Shown: positions 5,906-13,273, counted from the first letter of the stretch. The stretch: 56,235 bases of DNA from Clostridia bacterium (GCA_017547755.1 JAFYOX010000031.1:1-56235); one strand, 5' to 3'. Program-made: numbers and translations. The notes: a model not told the origin generated them from the sequence alone.

Positions 5906-6292
5906 TTGAAAGCAAAAATACCGTTTGAAAAGCGCAACCCGAAAGCGGCAGCCGCGTCTAAAGCCGAAATTCAAAAACAGCTTATCGAGACAAACGCGGA
6001 ATATGAACTTGAGGTGGATGCGCTTTTCCTTTGGGTGCTACACACGCATCCTAAGTACCGGCTCGGACTCAGCAGGATCAAAGAGCTTTATGAAGAGGTC
6101 TTTCGTATGCGGAAAGAAATCTATGAATTCTACAAGGCTGATCCTAAATTGAACAAACACCGGAAATCGGGAGAGCTGAAGAGCGACAATAAGCAAACCG
6201 CTTATTGGATTTCGATTAGCAAGCTGTTAGACTACGGTTTCGACATCAAAGCAGAATTTGAACGTCTGGATAAAAAATACAAGTTGGACTGA
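5906..6292 (+). CDS. Hypothetical protein
   Basis: Encodes 128 residues from a TTG start (MKAKIPFEKRNPKAAAASKA) behind the purine run AGAGGGGGGGGAA. It is strongly helical and charged (EIQKQLIETNAEYELEVDAL, then many K, E, R) with no membrane segment, possibly a small coiled-coil or DNA-associated protein. No family recognised. The macro-domain gene follows within 15 bases. Confidence 0.65.
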   Translation: MKAKIPFEKRNPKAAAASKAEIQKQLIETNAEYELEVDALFLWVLHTHPKYRLGLSRIKELYEEVFRMRKEIYEFYKADPKLNKHRKSGELKSDNKQTAYWISISKLLDYGFDIKAEFERLDKKYKLD

Positions 6293-6307
6293 TTGGAGGA
6301 CTCAACA

Positions 6308-6784
6308 ATGGTACGTGAAACAACAGGTGACCTTCTCACCTTCGACGCAAATTTGATTTGTCATCAGGTAAACTATTACGGTGTGATGGGCGGCGGGATC
6401 GCCGCCTCCATCCGTGAAAAGATGTTGCCGGAAGAACAGTACGCGAGATATGTTCAATATTGCGCTAACAACGGAAGGAACGCATTAGGCGGCATTCTGT
6501 ATTTACCGACGTATGACGGCGATACGGTTATCGCCAACCTTTTCAGTCAGGACGATTTTACCACGAACTACTCAGCATTACAGGGGTGTCTTAGGAACGT
6601 GGAATTGCTGGCCAGTGCTATGGGCTGGACTGTAGCACTGCCGGGGAACATGGGGTGTGGAATCGCTGATGGCGACTGGGGCACAGTGCGCGATATCATT
6701 CAGGATATTTTCGCAGAATCTCCTGTGGAGCTGACCATCGTTTACTGGTACGCTGATCGTCCCGGCAAGTTACGGGCAAATTAA
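6308..6784 (+). CDS. Macro-domain protein (ADP-ribose binding/hydrolase-like)
   Basis: Encodes 158 residues. The start at 6308 has GGAGG eight bases upstream; a TTG at 6293 is less likely. The macro-domain signature is clear: GDLL at 7-10, ICHQVNYYGVMGGGIA (17-32, the ADP-ribose contacting Asn and glycine loop) and LPGNMGCGIADGDW at 111-124 (the second phosphate-binding loop). It is closest by eye to the Poa1/ADP-ribose-1''-phosphate phosphatase type with a GDL motif. The family binds or removes ADP-ribose from proteins, nucleic acids or metabolites. It is the last gene of the element's operon, which raises a role in defence, counter-defence or NAD/ADP-ribose signalling; no toxin partner (e.g. 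ADP-ribosyltransferase) is visible beside it. Confidence 0.85.
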   Translation: MVRETTGDLLTFDANLICHQVNYYGVMGGGIAASIREKMLPEEQYARYVQYCANNGRNALGGILYLPTYDGDTVIANLFSQDDFTTNYSALQGCLRNVELLASAMGWTVALPGNMGCGIADGDWGTVRDIIQDIFAESPVELTIVYWYADRPGKLRAN

Positions 6785-6838
6785 AAGACCTGAATAGCAT
6801 CAATAATAACATCAAGAATAGTATCAATTTTGCTGTTA

Positions 6839-6878
6839 AACCGCAAAAATTGGCGTTTTAGTACCGTTTTTTGCGGTT
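6839..6878 (+). terminator. Terminator of the element operon
   Basis: AACCGCAAAAA (6839-6849) pairs with TTTTTGCGGTT (6868-6878). It lies 55 bases after the macro-domain stop, and the T-rich right arm continues into TTTT, consistent with a plus-strand intrinsic terminator. Confidence 0.6.
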
Positions 6879-6908
6879 TTTCTGCATTTTCAGCAAATTA
6901 CAGGCAAA

Positions 6909-6960
6909 TTAAAATAAGATTGCCGGGAGGCTTAATAACCTTCCGGCAATCTTATTTTAA
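6909..6960. terminator. Strong hairpin terminator, probably of ssrA
   Basis: TTAAAATAAGATTGCCGG (6909-6926) and CCGGCAATCTTATTTTAA (6943-6960) are perfect 18-base inverted repeats. Read on the minus strand it starts about 50 bases after the mature tmRNA 3' end and leaves a TTATTTTAAT tail, so it probably terminates the tmRNA transcript; it could act in both directions. Confidence 0.65.
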
Positions 6961-7011
6961 TCTGGAACACATGACCGAACCACCTTATACGGGGTTCGTA
7001 TGTGTGTGTTA

Positions 7012-7394
7012 TGGTGGAGACGGCGGGAGTCGAACCCGCGTCCGAAAACCGATTCATGCAACTTTCTCCGGGTGCAGACCGTCTTTTGTGTTTCCCGCCA
7101 GCAGCCCCGGCGGTCAGGGTATGCTGGTCGGTAGCCCTTTCGTGCGTGACGGATGCAAGAGCGAACTCACCGTTCACGGACGCCACTCATTTGATGCCGT
7201 GGTCAAATCAGGACGCACTCCCATTCGGGACATTTCGGGGCCGTGGCACTCCCCGAACGGACAGCTGCCTTAGTTAGGCAGCAACTAACATTTCGTCGTT
7301 AGCGTTTAATTTAAAAATAGGGATTATTATAGAGATTCCCCATCTCTACCCGCTTATCGCACTGCACAATCCCCGTCGAAACCTTTACGTCCCC
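7012..7394 (-). ncRNA. ssrA: tmRNA (transfer-messenger RNA)
   Basis: The mature 5' end reads GGGGACGTAAAGGTTTCGAC (from 7394) and the 3' end carries the tRNA-like T-arm GGTTCGACTCCCGCC and acceptor GTCTCCACCA ending at 7012; GGGGAC pairs with GTCTCC (one G-U). The tag frame at 7303-7274 encodes A-N-D-E-M-L-V-A-A then TAA, matching the usual A..xLAA-type degradation tag. tmRNA with SmpB rescues ribosomes stalled on broken mRNAs and tags the peptide for proteolysis. smpB lies 1.3 kb upstream. The 3' end faces the mobile element, and tmRNA 3' ends are classic integrase attachment sites. Confidence 0.93.
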
Positions 7395-7412
7395 ATGAAA
7401 AGGGAAGTTTTC

Positions 7413-7476
7413 GCGGGAACCTTTTTTAAGGAAAAAGGGTTCCCGCACCCTCCCAAAAACCTTTTTGAAAAAGGTA
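7413..7476. repeat. Dispersed hairpin repeat (solo copy in the ssrA leader)
   Basis: GCGGGAACC...GGGTTCCCGC (7413-7446), then a second small hairpin ACCTTTTTGAAAAAGGT at 7459-7475, a family member of the hairpin repeats listed elsewhere (G/C arms followed inward by T- and A-runs). The adjoining GGGTGCAAATTTGCAGTAC resembles the interior of the 224-bp composite units. It lies between the ssrA promoter (7514-7542) and the mature tmRNA 5' end, so it is transcribed in the tmRNA precursor. Confidence 0.6.
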
Positions 7477-7513
7477 TAAAGCAAAGTTGGGTGCAAATTT
7501 GCAGTACTTTTAT

Positions 7514-7542
7514 ATTATACACGATTTTTGCCCTGTTTACAA
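7514..7542 (-). promoter_or_regulatory. Promoter of ssrA
   Basis: On the minus strand TTGTAA (7542-7537), a 17-base spacer and TATAAT (7519-7514). The nearest downstream gene is tmRNA, whose mature 5' end is about 110 bases further; the intervening leader contains the hairpin repeat and would be removed by RNase P. Confidence 0.7.
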
Positions 7543-7547
7543 GGGGA

Positions 7548-8432
7548 TTAATCGTTTTTTAATAAATCCTTTACGTTTACACCGTCGATCGTGAGGCCGT
7601 CGATGTCGCAGTTTTCGATTTTCACGTTCTTCAGCGTGCAGTTTCTGAACGTCGTGCCGGTGAGGTCGGGATTGTCGAATTCCGCGTTGATCATCGCCAC
7701 GCAGCCGAATTTCGTATCGTTCATGCACAGACCGCCGAAGCTCGAACCGGCGAACGTGATATCCGTGAATTTTGCGTTCTTCAGACAGATGTTGTTGAAA
7801 ACTGCATTGCCGAGGTAGAGGTCGTCAAATACCGCACCGGGAAGGTAGGATTTCCGGAGCTCGAACGGCTTCTTTTCCTCTTCATCCGCTTCCGCAGGAA
7901 CATCGTCCGGCAGTTCGCCGATGATATCGATCACGTCTTCCATCGGCTTGCGGTCACGCAGCGGAACTTCCGTTTCCACCGTGCCGATCGCCGCCAGAGC
8001 CACGGGACGGTACCGTTCGGACAGATTCAGCATCTTCCGGCAGGCATTTTCGTCGAACGCACCGACGAAGCATCCGCCGAATCCCATGTCCGCCGCCGCA
8101 AGAAGGATGTTGTTCATCGCGCAGGCGGTGTCCTGGATCGCAAACAGATCGCGTCCGCGGTCACCGAAACGGGTTTCCACCCCTTCACGGTCGGTCGAAA
8201 CGACGATCACAACGGCGGAATTTCGGATCCATTCCTGCCGGCAGACCTCCGGACAGAGTTTGCCGACCGCTTCCGCACCGCAGAGCACGGTAAAATGCCA
8301 CGACTGCATATTGCAGGCGTTCGGCGCACGGGTCGCCGCCGTGAGGATATAGTCTAACTGGGATCTCGTCATCGTACCGCCGGTAAACGAACGGTAACTG
8401 CGCCGTTTCATCAGTAATTCCCGGAATTCCAT
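7548..8432 (-). CDS. Nitroreductase-family protein fused to pentapeptide-like repeats
   Basis: Encodes 294 residues; AGGAGG precedes the ATG at 8432. Residues 1-170 are a nitroreductase-like FMN domain: RRSYRSFTGG near the start, APNACNMQSWHFTVL (about 36-50, substrate/flavin pocket) and AMNNILLAAADMGFGGCFVG (about 105-124). An acidic linker (about 178-187) leads to a C-terminal array from about 195 to 285 with A(D/N)F-like five-residue steps (AVFDDLYLGNAVFNNICL, then TFRNCTLKNVKIENCDIDG), i.e. pentapeptide-repeat beta-helix. The family reduces nitro compounds, quinones or flavins with NAD(P)H. The added beta-helix is unusual and may mediate protein contacts. It stands alone between the tmRNA promoter and a 224-bp repeat. 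Confidence 0.85.
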   Translation of the reverse strand: MEFRELLMKRRSYRSFTGGTMTRSQLDYILTAATRAPNACNMQSWHFTVLCGAEAVGKLCPEVCRQEWIRNSAVVIVVSTDREGVETRFGDRGRDLFAIQDTACAMNNILLAAADMGFGGCFVGAFDENACRKMLNLSERYRPVALAAIGTVETEVPLRDRKPMEDVIDIIGELPDDVPAEADEEEKKPFELRKSYLPGAVFDDLYLGNAVFNNICLKNAKFTDITFAGSSFGGLCMNDTKFGCVAMINAEFDNPDLTGTTFRNCTLKNVKIENCDIDGLTIDGVNVKDLLKND

Positions 8433-8463
8433 GGTGTCCTCCTTGTTTTATTAAATATTTTTC

Positions 8464-8687
8464 TTGGGGAAGGAACTTTTTGAAAAAAGTTCCTTCCCCA
8501 AACCCCATCTTCAAAAACTTTCAAACGATTTGGACAGACAATATGCAGTGCAGACTTGGAATACAAAACCGATCGTACAGTCAATATAATCCTGTCACTG
8601 CAAATCTGCACCTGCTTCATCCTCTATAATCGTTTAAAGTTTTTTGAAAGGGGTTTAGGGAAAACTTTTTCAAAAAAAAGTTTTCCA
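8464..8687. repeat. 224-bp composite repeat with terminal hairpins (copy 1)
   Basis: Starts with a hairpin TTGGGGAAGGAAC...GTTCCTTCCCCAA (8464-8501) and ends with GGGAAAAC...GTTTTCC (8659-8687), in opposite orientation: the first is followed by CTTCAAAAACTTT, the second preceded by AAAGTTTTTTGAA. The interior contains GTGCAGA...TCTGCAC inverted segments and GGAATACAAAA. A second unit of exactly the same length and layout is at 19201-19424. It resembles a non-autonomous dispersed element (MITE- or BIME-like) placed between the smpB and nitroreductase genes. Confidence 0.65.
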
Positions 8688-8696
8688 AAAAGAACT

Positions 8697-9185
8697 TCAA
8701 TCCTCATAATCGCGTCTGCCGCGGGACTTTGTCACACGCTCGATTTCACGGCTTGCTTCCGCCTTGGCGTCGGATTCACGCTTATCCCAGAGCTTTTTCC
8801 CCTTGCACAGTCCCACTTCCATCTTGACGTTGGAGCCGGAGAAGTACAGCGAGAGCGGAACGAGCGTGTAGCTGTCACGGGTCACGTACTGCTGGAGTTT
8901 GAGGATCTCCTTCTTGTGCATGAGCAGCTTCTTGTCGCGCATGGGGTCACGGTTGAAGATGTTTCCCTTTTCGTACGGCGAAATATGCACGCCGAGCGCG
9001 AACATTTCCCCGTCGATCACGCGGCAGTACGAATCCTTCAGGTTCACCTGCCCGTTCCGGAGACTCTTTACTTCCGTCCCGAACAGCGCGATCCCCGCTT
9101 CATACGTATCTTCCACAAAATAATCATGCCGCGCCTTCCGGTTGACAGCGATGATCTTCCGTCCTGTATTTTTGTTTTCAGCCAT
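8697..9185 (-). CDS. smpB: SsrA-binding protein SmpB
   Basis: Encodes 162 residues, the usual length. Recognisable blocks are NRKARHDYFVEDTYEAGIAL near the N-terminus, GTEVKSLRNGQVNLKDSYCR (36-55), ALGVHISPYEKGN and the C-terminal basic tail GKKLWDKRE that normally becomes helical in the ribosome. It binds tmRNA's tRNA-like domain and delivers it to stalled ribosomes. ssrA lies downstream on the same strand, a common pairing. The gene sits 20 bases downstream of the ACT-domain gene and may share its transcript. Confidence 0.96.
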   Translation of the reverse strand: MAENKNTGRKIIAVNRKARHDYFVEDTYEAGIALFGTEVKSLRNGQVNLKDSYCRVIDGEMFALGVHISPYEKGNIFNRDPMRDKKLLMHKKEILKLQQYVTRDSYTLVPLSLYFSGSNVKMEVGLCKGKKLWDKRESDAKAEASREIERVTKSRGRRDYED

Positions 9186-9205
9186 AATCGTTCCTTCGTT
9201 ATAAC

Positions 9206-9685
9206 TTACAGTACAATATCAAAATTTTCATAAAGCGCATCCGTTGCGCGTTCGGCGTCCGCGGTGCGGATCAGCATAGAGATCTTGATCTCACTGGTGG
9301 AGATGTTGATGATCTGCACGCCTGCGTCCCAGAGACAGCGGAAGACCTTCGCCGCAACGCCCGGCTTTCCCTGCATTCCGACGCCCGATACCATCAGCTT
9401 GACAGCATCCGTATCGATCTCGATTTCCGTATCGGGAGAATCCGCGAATTCCTTTTCCAGAACTTCTCTGGTACGCTGGGCGTCCACCTGATGCACGGTG
9501 AAAATGATGTCGCCGCTGATGTGACCGGTCGAGGTCTGGAGGATGATGTCCACGTCCACGCCGGCTTCCGCCAGAGCGTTGAACGTGTAGTACGCAATAC
9601 CCATCTTCACGGGCGGATTCTTTATGTAGACAATCGCAATGTTGTCGTCGCGGCTGATAACGCTTACGCCGATTCCTGCATCCAT
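9206..9685 (-). CDS. Free-standing tandem ACT-domain protein (aspartokinase regulatory-like)
   Basis: Encodes 159 residues comprising two ACT domains and nothing else. The first starts at VISRDDNIAIVYIKNPP and includes AEAGVDVDIILQTS; the second contains KLMVSGVGMQGKPGVAAKVF and AGVQIINISTSEIKISMLI, which are the hallmark segments of the C-terminal regulatory half of aspartokinase (LysC), where threonine or lysine binds. There is no kinase domain. It lies near hom on the same strand. It may act as a separate regulatory subunit or amino-acid sensor for the aspartate pathway, as the small LysC subunit does in Bacillus; that function is inference. Confidence 0.85.
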   Translation of the reverse strand: MDAGIGVSVISRDDNIAIVYIKNPPVKMGIAYYTFNALAEAGVDVDIILQTSTGHISGDIIFTVHQVDAQRTREVLEKEFADSPDTEIEIDTDAVKLMVSGVGMQGKPGVAAKVFRCLWDAGVQIINISTSEIKISMLIRTADAERATDALYENFDIVL

Positions 9686-9718
9686 AGAGTTAGTTTCTCC
9701 TTAAAATCAATTGTTCAG

Positions 9719-10357
9719 TTAAATAAAATACAAAAAATACGAATAAATCACACCGCCGATGCCGATGACAAAGAAAGTATATGCGGCACTTTTCCGGACC
9801 ACCGTCGAAAAATACGTCGGTGACGGCTCCCAATCATACCATAACCGGAATTTCAGCGTATCGAGCCACCAGACAACCTTCGGGATCAGCAGAAGCGGTG
9901 CCGCACCGAGGCATGCCGCCAGTCCCAACAGCGCCGCCGTCGCCGCATTTTCCAGCTGAGAACGCCGGTCATACCACGCCTGCGGAATCTCCGCATCATA
10001 TAATTCGCCCGTTTCCGGATCAAATGCGGTCGCGGTAATGACTGCACCGCCGACGGTGGTGATCGAAACATAATCCGGCACCTGTTTTACAAGCCTCGAC
10101 TTTTCCACACCGACCAGATTCAGCATCACGACCGCCGCAATCACGCCGAGAATGCACAATATCCCCATGATCTTTTCGGGAATACTCACGTAAAAATCCT
10201 GCGTCCTCTCCGCCATTCCGTCAAGCCGGTCGTCGAGCGCAGCTTCCGCCCGCTCTTCTTCGGATTCCGTCATCGGCCGTCCGAGCACCGTTCCGCAGTC
10301 CAGACAAACCGTCCGGTCGTCACTCTGCACCGCACCGCATTTCTTACATTTTTTCAT
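9719..10357 (-). CDS. Zinc-ribbon membrane protein of unknown function
   Basis: The start at 10357 (MKKCKKCGAVQSDDRTVCLD) is preferred because a longer frame would run through the hairpin repeat at 10452-10481. The 212-residue protein has a short N-terminal zinc ribbon (CKKCG, then CLDCG 13 residues later), a charged linker and about four hydrophobic segments (IMGILCILGVIAAVVMLNLV; AALLGLAACLGAAPLLLI; a C-terminal one AYTFFVIGIGGVIYSYFLYF). Proteins of this kind are common and uncharacterised in Clostridia. It sits between hom and the ACT-domain gene. Confidence 0.7.
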   Translation of the reverse strand: MKKCKKCGAVQSDDRTVCLDCGTVLGRPMTESEEERAEAALDDRLDGMAERTQDFYVSIPEKIMGILCILGVIAAVVMLNLVGVEKSRLVKQVPDYVSITTVGGAVITATAFDPETGELYDAEIPQAWYDRRSQLENAATAALLGLAACLGAAPLLLIPKVVWWLDTLKFRLWYDWEPSPTYFSTVVRKSAAYTFFVIGIGGVIYSYFLYFI

Positions 10358-10404
10358 GGCATCCACAGCAGCCTTGCACTGCACTCTGTTTTTCTGTTCG
10401 TTTA

Positions 10405-10490
10405 AAAGTTTTTGAAGTGGGGGTTCGGCTCCGACTTGCTTCCGCAAGTCGGGAGAAACTTTTTTTAAAAAGTTTCTCCCCAATTATTTT
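10405..10490. repeat. Dispersed hairpin repeat (solo copy)
   Basis: The leader AAAAGTTTTTGAAGTGGGGG is followed by an extra small hairpin (CCGACTTGC...GCAAGTCGG) and the main hairpin GGGAGAAAC...GTTTCTCCC (10452-10481). It lies just downstream of hom and upstream of the zinc-ribbon gene. Confidence 0.65.
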
Positions 10491-10493
10491 TTC

Positions 10494-11708
10494 TTAGCCC
10501 AGAACCCGGATCACGGATTCGATGCCTGCGAACTGTGCGCGGAGTTTGTCGGTTTCGGGCTTGGTGAGCTTGCCGGTGATCAGTTCGACAACGCCCGCTT
10601 CGTCAGAGAGAACTTCCGTACCGTCGCAGTATGCGGAAACCGCTTCGCAGAGTTCCACACGGCTTTCAGACGCACGGATGTAGCAGCGGAATCCGACTTC
10701 GTCAAACGGCTTCACACAGCCTTCCGCCTTTTCGAAGACCGGAACACGTTCCGCCTTCGCCGCACCGGACAGGACCGCACATACGTCCGCGACCACAGCG
10801 CCCGCCGTGGGAAGACGACCCGCACCGCGTCCGTAGAACATGACGTCGCCGCAGACCGGGCTGGTGACGGAAATGCCGTTGTATACATCCGAAATATGGG
10901 ACAGCGGGCAGGACCACGGCACGAACATCGGGCAGACCTGCGCCTGAATCATATCTCCGTCAAATGCGGCGCCTGCGATCAGTTTGACCGCACCGCCCCA
11001 TTTTTCCGCCGCACGGATATCTTCCACGCTCACGTTGCGGAGCGTTTCCGTGTAAACATCGGTGTCGGAAACGAGCTTGCCGGACGCAAGCGCGGTCAGG
11101 ATCATGATCTTGCGCTTCGCATCGATGCCGTCGATGTCCGCGGAAGGATCGCGTTCCGCATAGCCGAGTACCTGCGCTTCCGCGAGGACGTCGTCAAACG
11201 TCCGGTTTTCGGTGCGCATCTTGGTTAATATATAGTTCGTTGTACCGTTGAGTATGCCGTTTACCGCAGAAATACGGTCGCCGGCCAGCGCGGTATTGAA
11301 GCCGCGGATCACCGGGATGCCGCCGCCGACGCTTGCTTCAAACATGTACTGCACGCCGTTTTCGCGCGCGCACGCGAGAAGTTCCGCGCCGAAATTCGCA
11401 ACAACTTCCTTGTTGGAGGTCACTACGGATTTGCCCGCCTTCATGCAGGAGACCGAATATTCGAACGCTGGATGGGAGCCGCCCATCGTTTCGCAGACCA
11501 GCTCCACGGATTCGTCCGCAAGGATCGGATCGATCGTATGTACCACACGGTCCGCATAGGGAGAATCCGGGAAATCGCGCAGGTCAAGAATATATTTCAC
11601 ACACACGTCATCGCCCACAGTTCCGCGGATCTTCGCACAGTTCTCTTCAATGACGGTCGTAATGCCGCCGCCTACCACACCGTAACCAATGACAGCAATG
11701 TTTTTCAT
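10494..11708 (-). CDS. hom: Homoserine dehydrogenase
   Basis: The start at 11708 (MKNIAVIGYGVVGGG) is chosen as the Rossmann fold begins there; the frame extends further upstream without homology-like sequence. The 404-residue protein has the NAD(P)-binding GYGVVGGG, SNKEVVANFG, GGGIPVIRGFNTALAGD, NGILNGTTNYILTKM and the catalytic-domain PSADIDGIDAKRKIMIL. It reduces aspartate semialdehyde to homoserine for threonine and methionine synthesis. The C-terminal 90 residues include an ACT-like region (ESRVELCEAVSAYCDGTEVL), normal for Gram-positive enzymes. The neighbouring free ACT protein fits amino-acid feedback control. Confidence 0.95.
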   Translation of the reverse strand: MKNIAVIGYGVVGGGITTVIEENCAKIRGTVGDDVCVKYILDLRDFPDSPYADRVVHTIDPILADESVELVCETMGGSHPAFEYSVSCMKAGKSVVTSNKEVVANFGAELLACARENGVQYMFEASVGGGIPVIRGFNTALAGDRISAVNGILNGTTNYILTKMRTENRTFDDVLAEAQVLGYAERDPSADIDGIDAKRKIMILTALASGKLVSDTDVYTETLRNVSVEDIRAAEKWGGAVKLIAGAAFDGDMIQAQVCPMFVPWSCPLSHISDVYNGISVTSPVCGDVMFYGRGAGRLPTAGAVVADVCAVLSGAAKAERVPVFEKAEGCVKPFDEVGFRCYIRASESRVELCEAVSAYCDGTEVLSDEAGVVELITGKLTKPETDKLRAQFAGIESVIRVLG

Positions 11709-11905
11709 ATCGTATCTACCGTTCTCCGTCCGTTCGCCGATTCGTTCATTTGCGGCGGAAACCTGCGGCCGGAGAAGCTTCCTTTCTGTATCCACTTAGG
11801 AATTTCCTATTATTCACTATAGTTTTATCTTATCGCAGTACGGATTGTAAAACCATGATAGTATATCATATCACAGTGCACCGGAAATTACAAGGTATTT
11901 CCATG

Positions 11906-11955
11906 AAAAAAGCGGCCTCTTCCGCCGGAAATCCCGCAGATAAGACCGCTTTTTG
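11906..11955 (-). terminator. Terminator of the XRE-TPR regulator gene
   Basis: AGCGG (11911-11915) and CCGCT (11946-11950) flanked by A6 and T5 runs, with additional pairing CTCTT/AAGA inside. On the minus strand the hairpin is followed by TTTTTT, just past the stop at 11962. Confidence 0.6.
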
Positions 11956-11961
11956 TCCTGT

Positions 11962-13119
11962 TTATTCAATTCCCGCGATTTTCTCTTTCAGCGCGAGATA
12001 CCGCGGATGTTCCGAAAGCAGCGCGAATTCCTCCCCGCCGATCAGGTTCCGCAGACGGTTTCCGAGGTACGAGTATTCCGCGTCCCCGTCGAAGCCGTAG
12101 CCGAACGAACAGTCGCGGAGAAGCGGGATGTCGAGTTCTTTCTTCTTATTGTAGTCCTTCGCCTGTGCAAAGAGGAAATCCACGCCCTGTTCCAGCAGAT
12201 CGAGTGCCGCTTCCGGCTGACCGAGCTTCATGTGACATCGCGCCGGAATCCCATACAAAGGATATGCGTTATGCGTAAACGGCGGACGATATTTTTCCTC
12301 CCGGTACAGCGCATTTATCATATCCCGTGCAAAATCATAGCAGTACAGCGCGTCCGCATATTTTTCTTCCTTTAAGTACAGATTTCCCTGCATCATCGCC
12401 TGATGACCGAGCTGATCCGCCAGTTCCCGGATGTTCCGGCACTGCTGCTGCCGCTGTTTTTCCGTCTCTCCTGCGGAATAATACAGATCCGCCTTCCGGA
12501 TTCCGCGGATATCATACAGTTCGCCGGGAAATGTGTCCGCCAGCTCATGTGCCTTCTTCCAGTTTTTCCGACGGACGTGAATCTCCATCAGTCTCCGTTT
12601 TGCCGACAGCACATCATCAATGGACGTACTGTACCTGATGACCAGTTCCGCCCAGCGGATGATCTCCTCCGTGAGGCTGTCGAGCCCTTCCTGTCCGATA
12701 AGTTCTCGCAGTTCCCTCTCGTTGCATCCGAGTACCATCTCCGCAAACGCCATCGCGTTGAGCATAATGGTCGGGTTGTTCGGGTATAACCGGATCATTT
12801 CGCGGTATTTGTCGAGGATCACCAGCGCAGTCGGTCCTTCTTCCCCGTCCGGACAGTTGTCCGACATCCGGAACACTTCCGCCAGAAGTTCCCGCACTTC
12901 TTCCTCCTGATCCGTGCCGCATCGTCCGAACAATGCATCTGTCGTCACGCCGAACAGGTTCGCCAGCGGCACGACCTGCGAAATGTCCGGCATACTCGTA
13001 TCGTTCTCCCACCTGGACACCGCCGGTGCGGAAATATTCAACTGTTCCGCCAGTTCCTCCTGCGTGAGATCTTTCTCCTTCCGCAGACGCCTGATGATCT
13101 GTCCCATTGATTCTGCCAT
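11962..13119 (-). CDS. XRE-family regulator with TPR-like C-terminal repeats
   Basis: The start at 13119 (MAESMGQIIRRLRKEKDLTQ) has GGAGG upstream. The 385-residue protein has an N-terminal XRE helix-turn-helix (LTQEELAEQLNISAPAVSRW, about residues 18-37) and then about 290 residues of helical repeat sequence with TPR-like spacing (for example GNLYLKEEKYADALYCYDFA and HMKLGQPEAALDLLEQGVDF). This architecture resembles Rgg/PlcR-type or Clostridial regulators that sense peptides through the repeat domain, but no specific ligand can be proposed. It is a single-gene unit bounded by its own terminator and the palindrome at 13206-13230. Confidence 0.85.
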   Translation of the reverse strand: MAESMGQIIRRLRKEKDLTQEELAEQLNISAPAVSRWENDTSMPDISQVVPLANLFGVTTDALFGRCGTDQEEEVRELLAEVFRMSDNCPDGEEGPTALVILDKYREMIRLYPNNPTIMLNAMAFAEMVLGCNERELRELIGQEGLDSLTEEIIRWAELVIRYSTSIDDVLSAKRRLMEIHVRRKNWKKAHELADTFPGELYDIRGIRKADLYYSAGETEKQRQQQCRNIRELADQLGHQAMMQGNLYLKEEKYADALYCYDFARDMINALYREEKYRPPFTHNAYPLYGIPARCHMKLGQPEAALDLLEQGVDFLFAQAKDYNKKKELDIPLLRDCSFGYGFDGDAEYSYLGNRLRNLIGGEEFALLSEHPRYLALKEKIAGIE

Positions 13120-13205
13120 AATGTCCTCCACTTTTCTGATTTCCGGTACCGTTATATACAGTATACCGCAGTTTCCGCCGGATCGGAAGACCTTCAAGCG
13201 AAACA

Positions 13206-13230
13206 GAAACTTAACTGACGGTTAAGTTTC
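13206..13230. promoter_or_regulatory. Operator-like palindrome upstream of the XRE-TPR gene
   Basis: GAAACTTAAC (13206-13215) and GTTAAGTTTC (13221-13230) are perfect 10-base inverted repeats with a 5-base spacer, about 87 bases upstream of the regulator's start. No T-run follows, so an operator (possibly autoregulatory) is more likely than a terminator. Confidence 0.5.
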
Positions 13231-13231
13231 C

Positions 13232-13273
13232 AAAAAACAAAGGATTTCCAGAATCAGTGCATCCGGAAATCCT
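13232..13273 (-). terminator. Terminator of mrnC
   Basis: AGGATTTCC (13241-13249) pairs with GGAAATCCT (13265-13273). On the minus strand it follows the mrnC stop within five bases and is followed by TTTGTTTTTT. Confidence 0.75.

Larger units (their letters stand above)
6785..7011. other. Non-coding junction between mobile element and tmRNA gene
   Basis: About 230 bases without a gene. It holds two strong hairpins (6839-6878 and 6909-6960) and a 17-base imperfect direct repeat, TTACGGGCAAATTAAAA at 6770-6786 and TTACAGGCAAATTAAAA at 6898-6914 (one mismatch), the first copy spanning the macro gene stop codon. The tmRNA 3' end starts at 7012. This is where an integration junction would be expected, but I cannot define the exact attachment core without the other end of the element. 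Confidence 0.4.
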
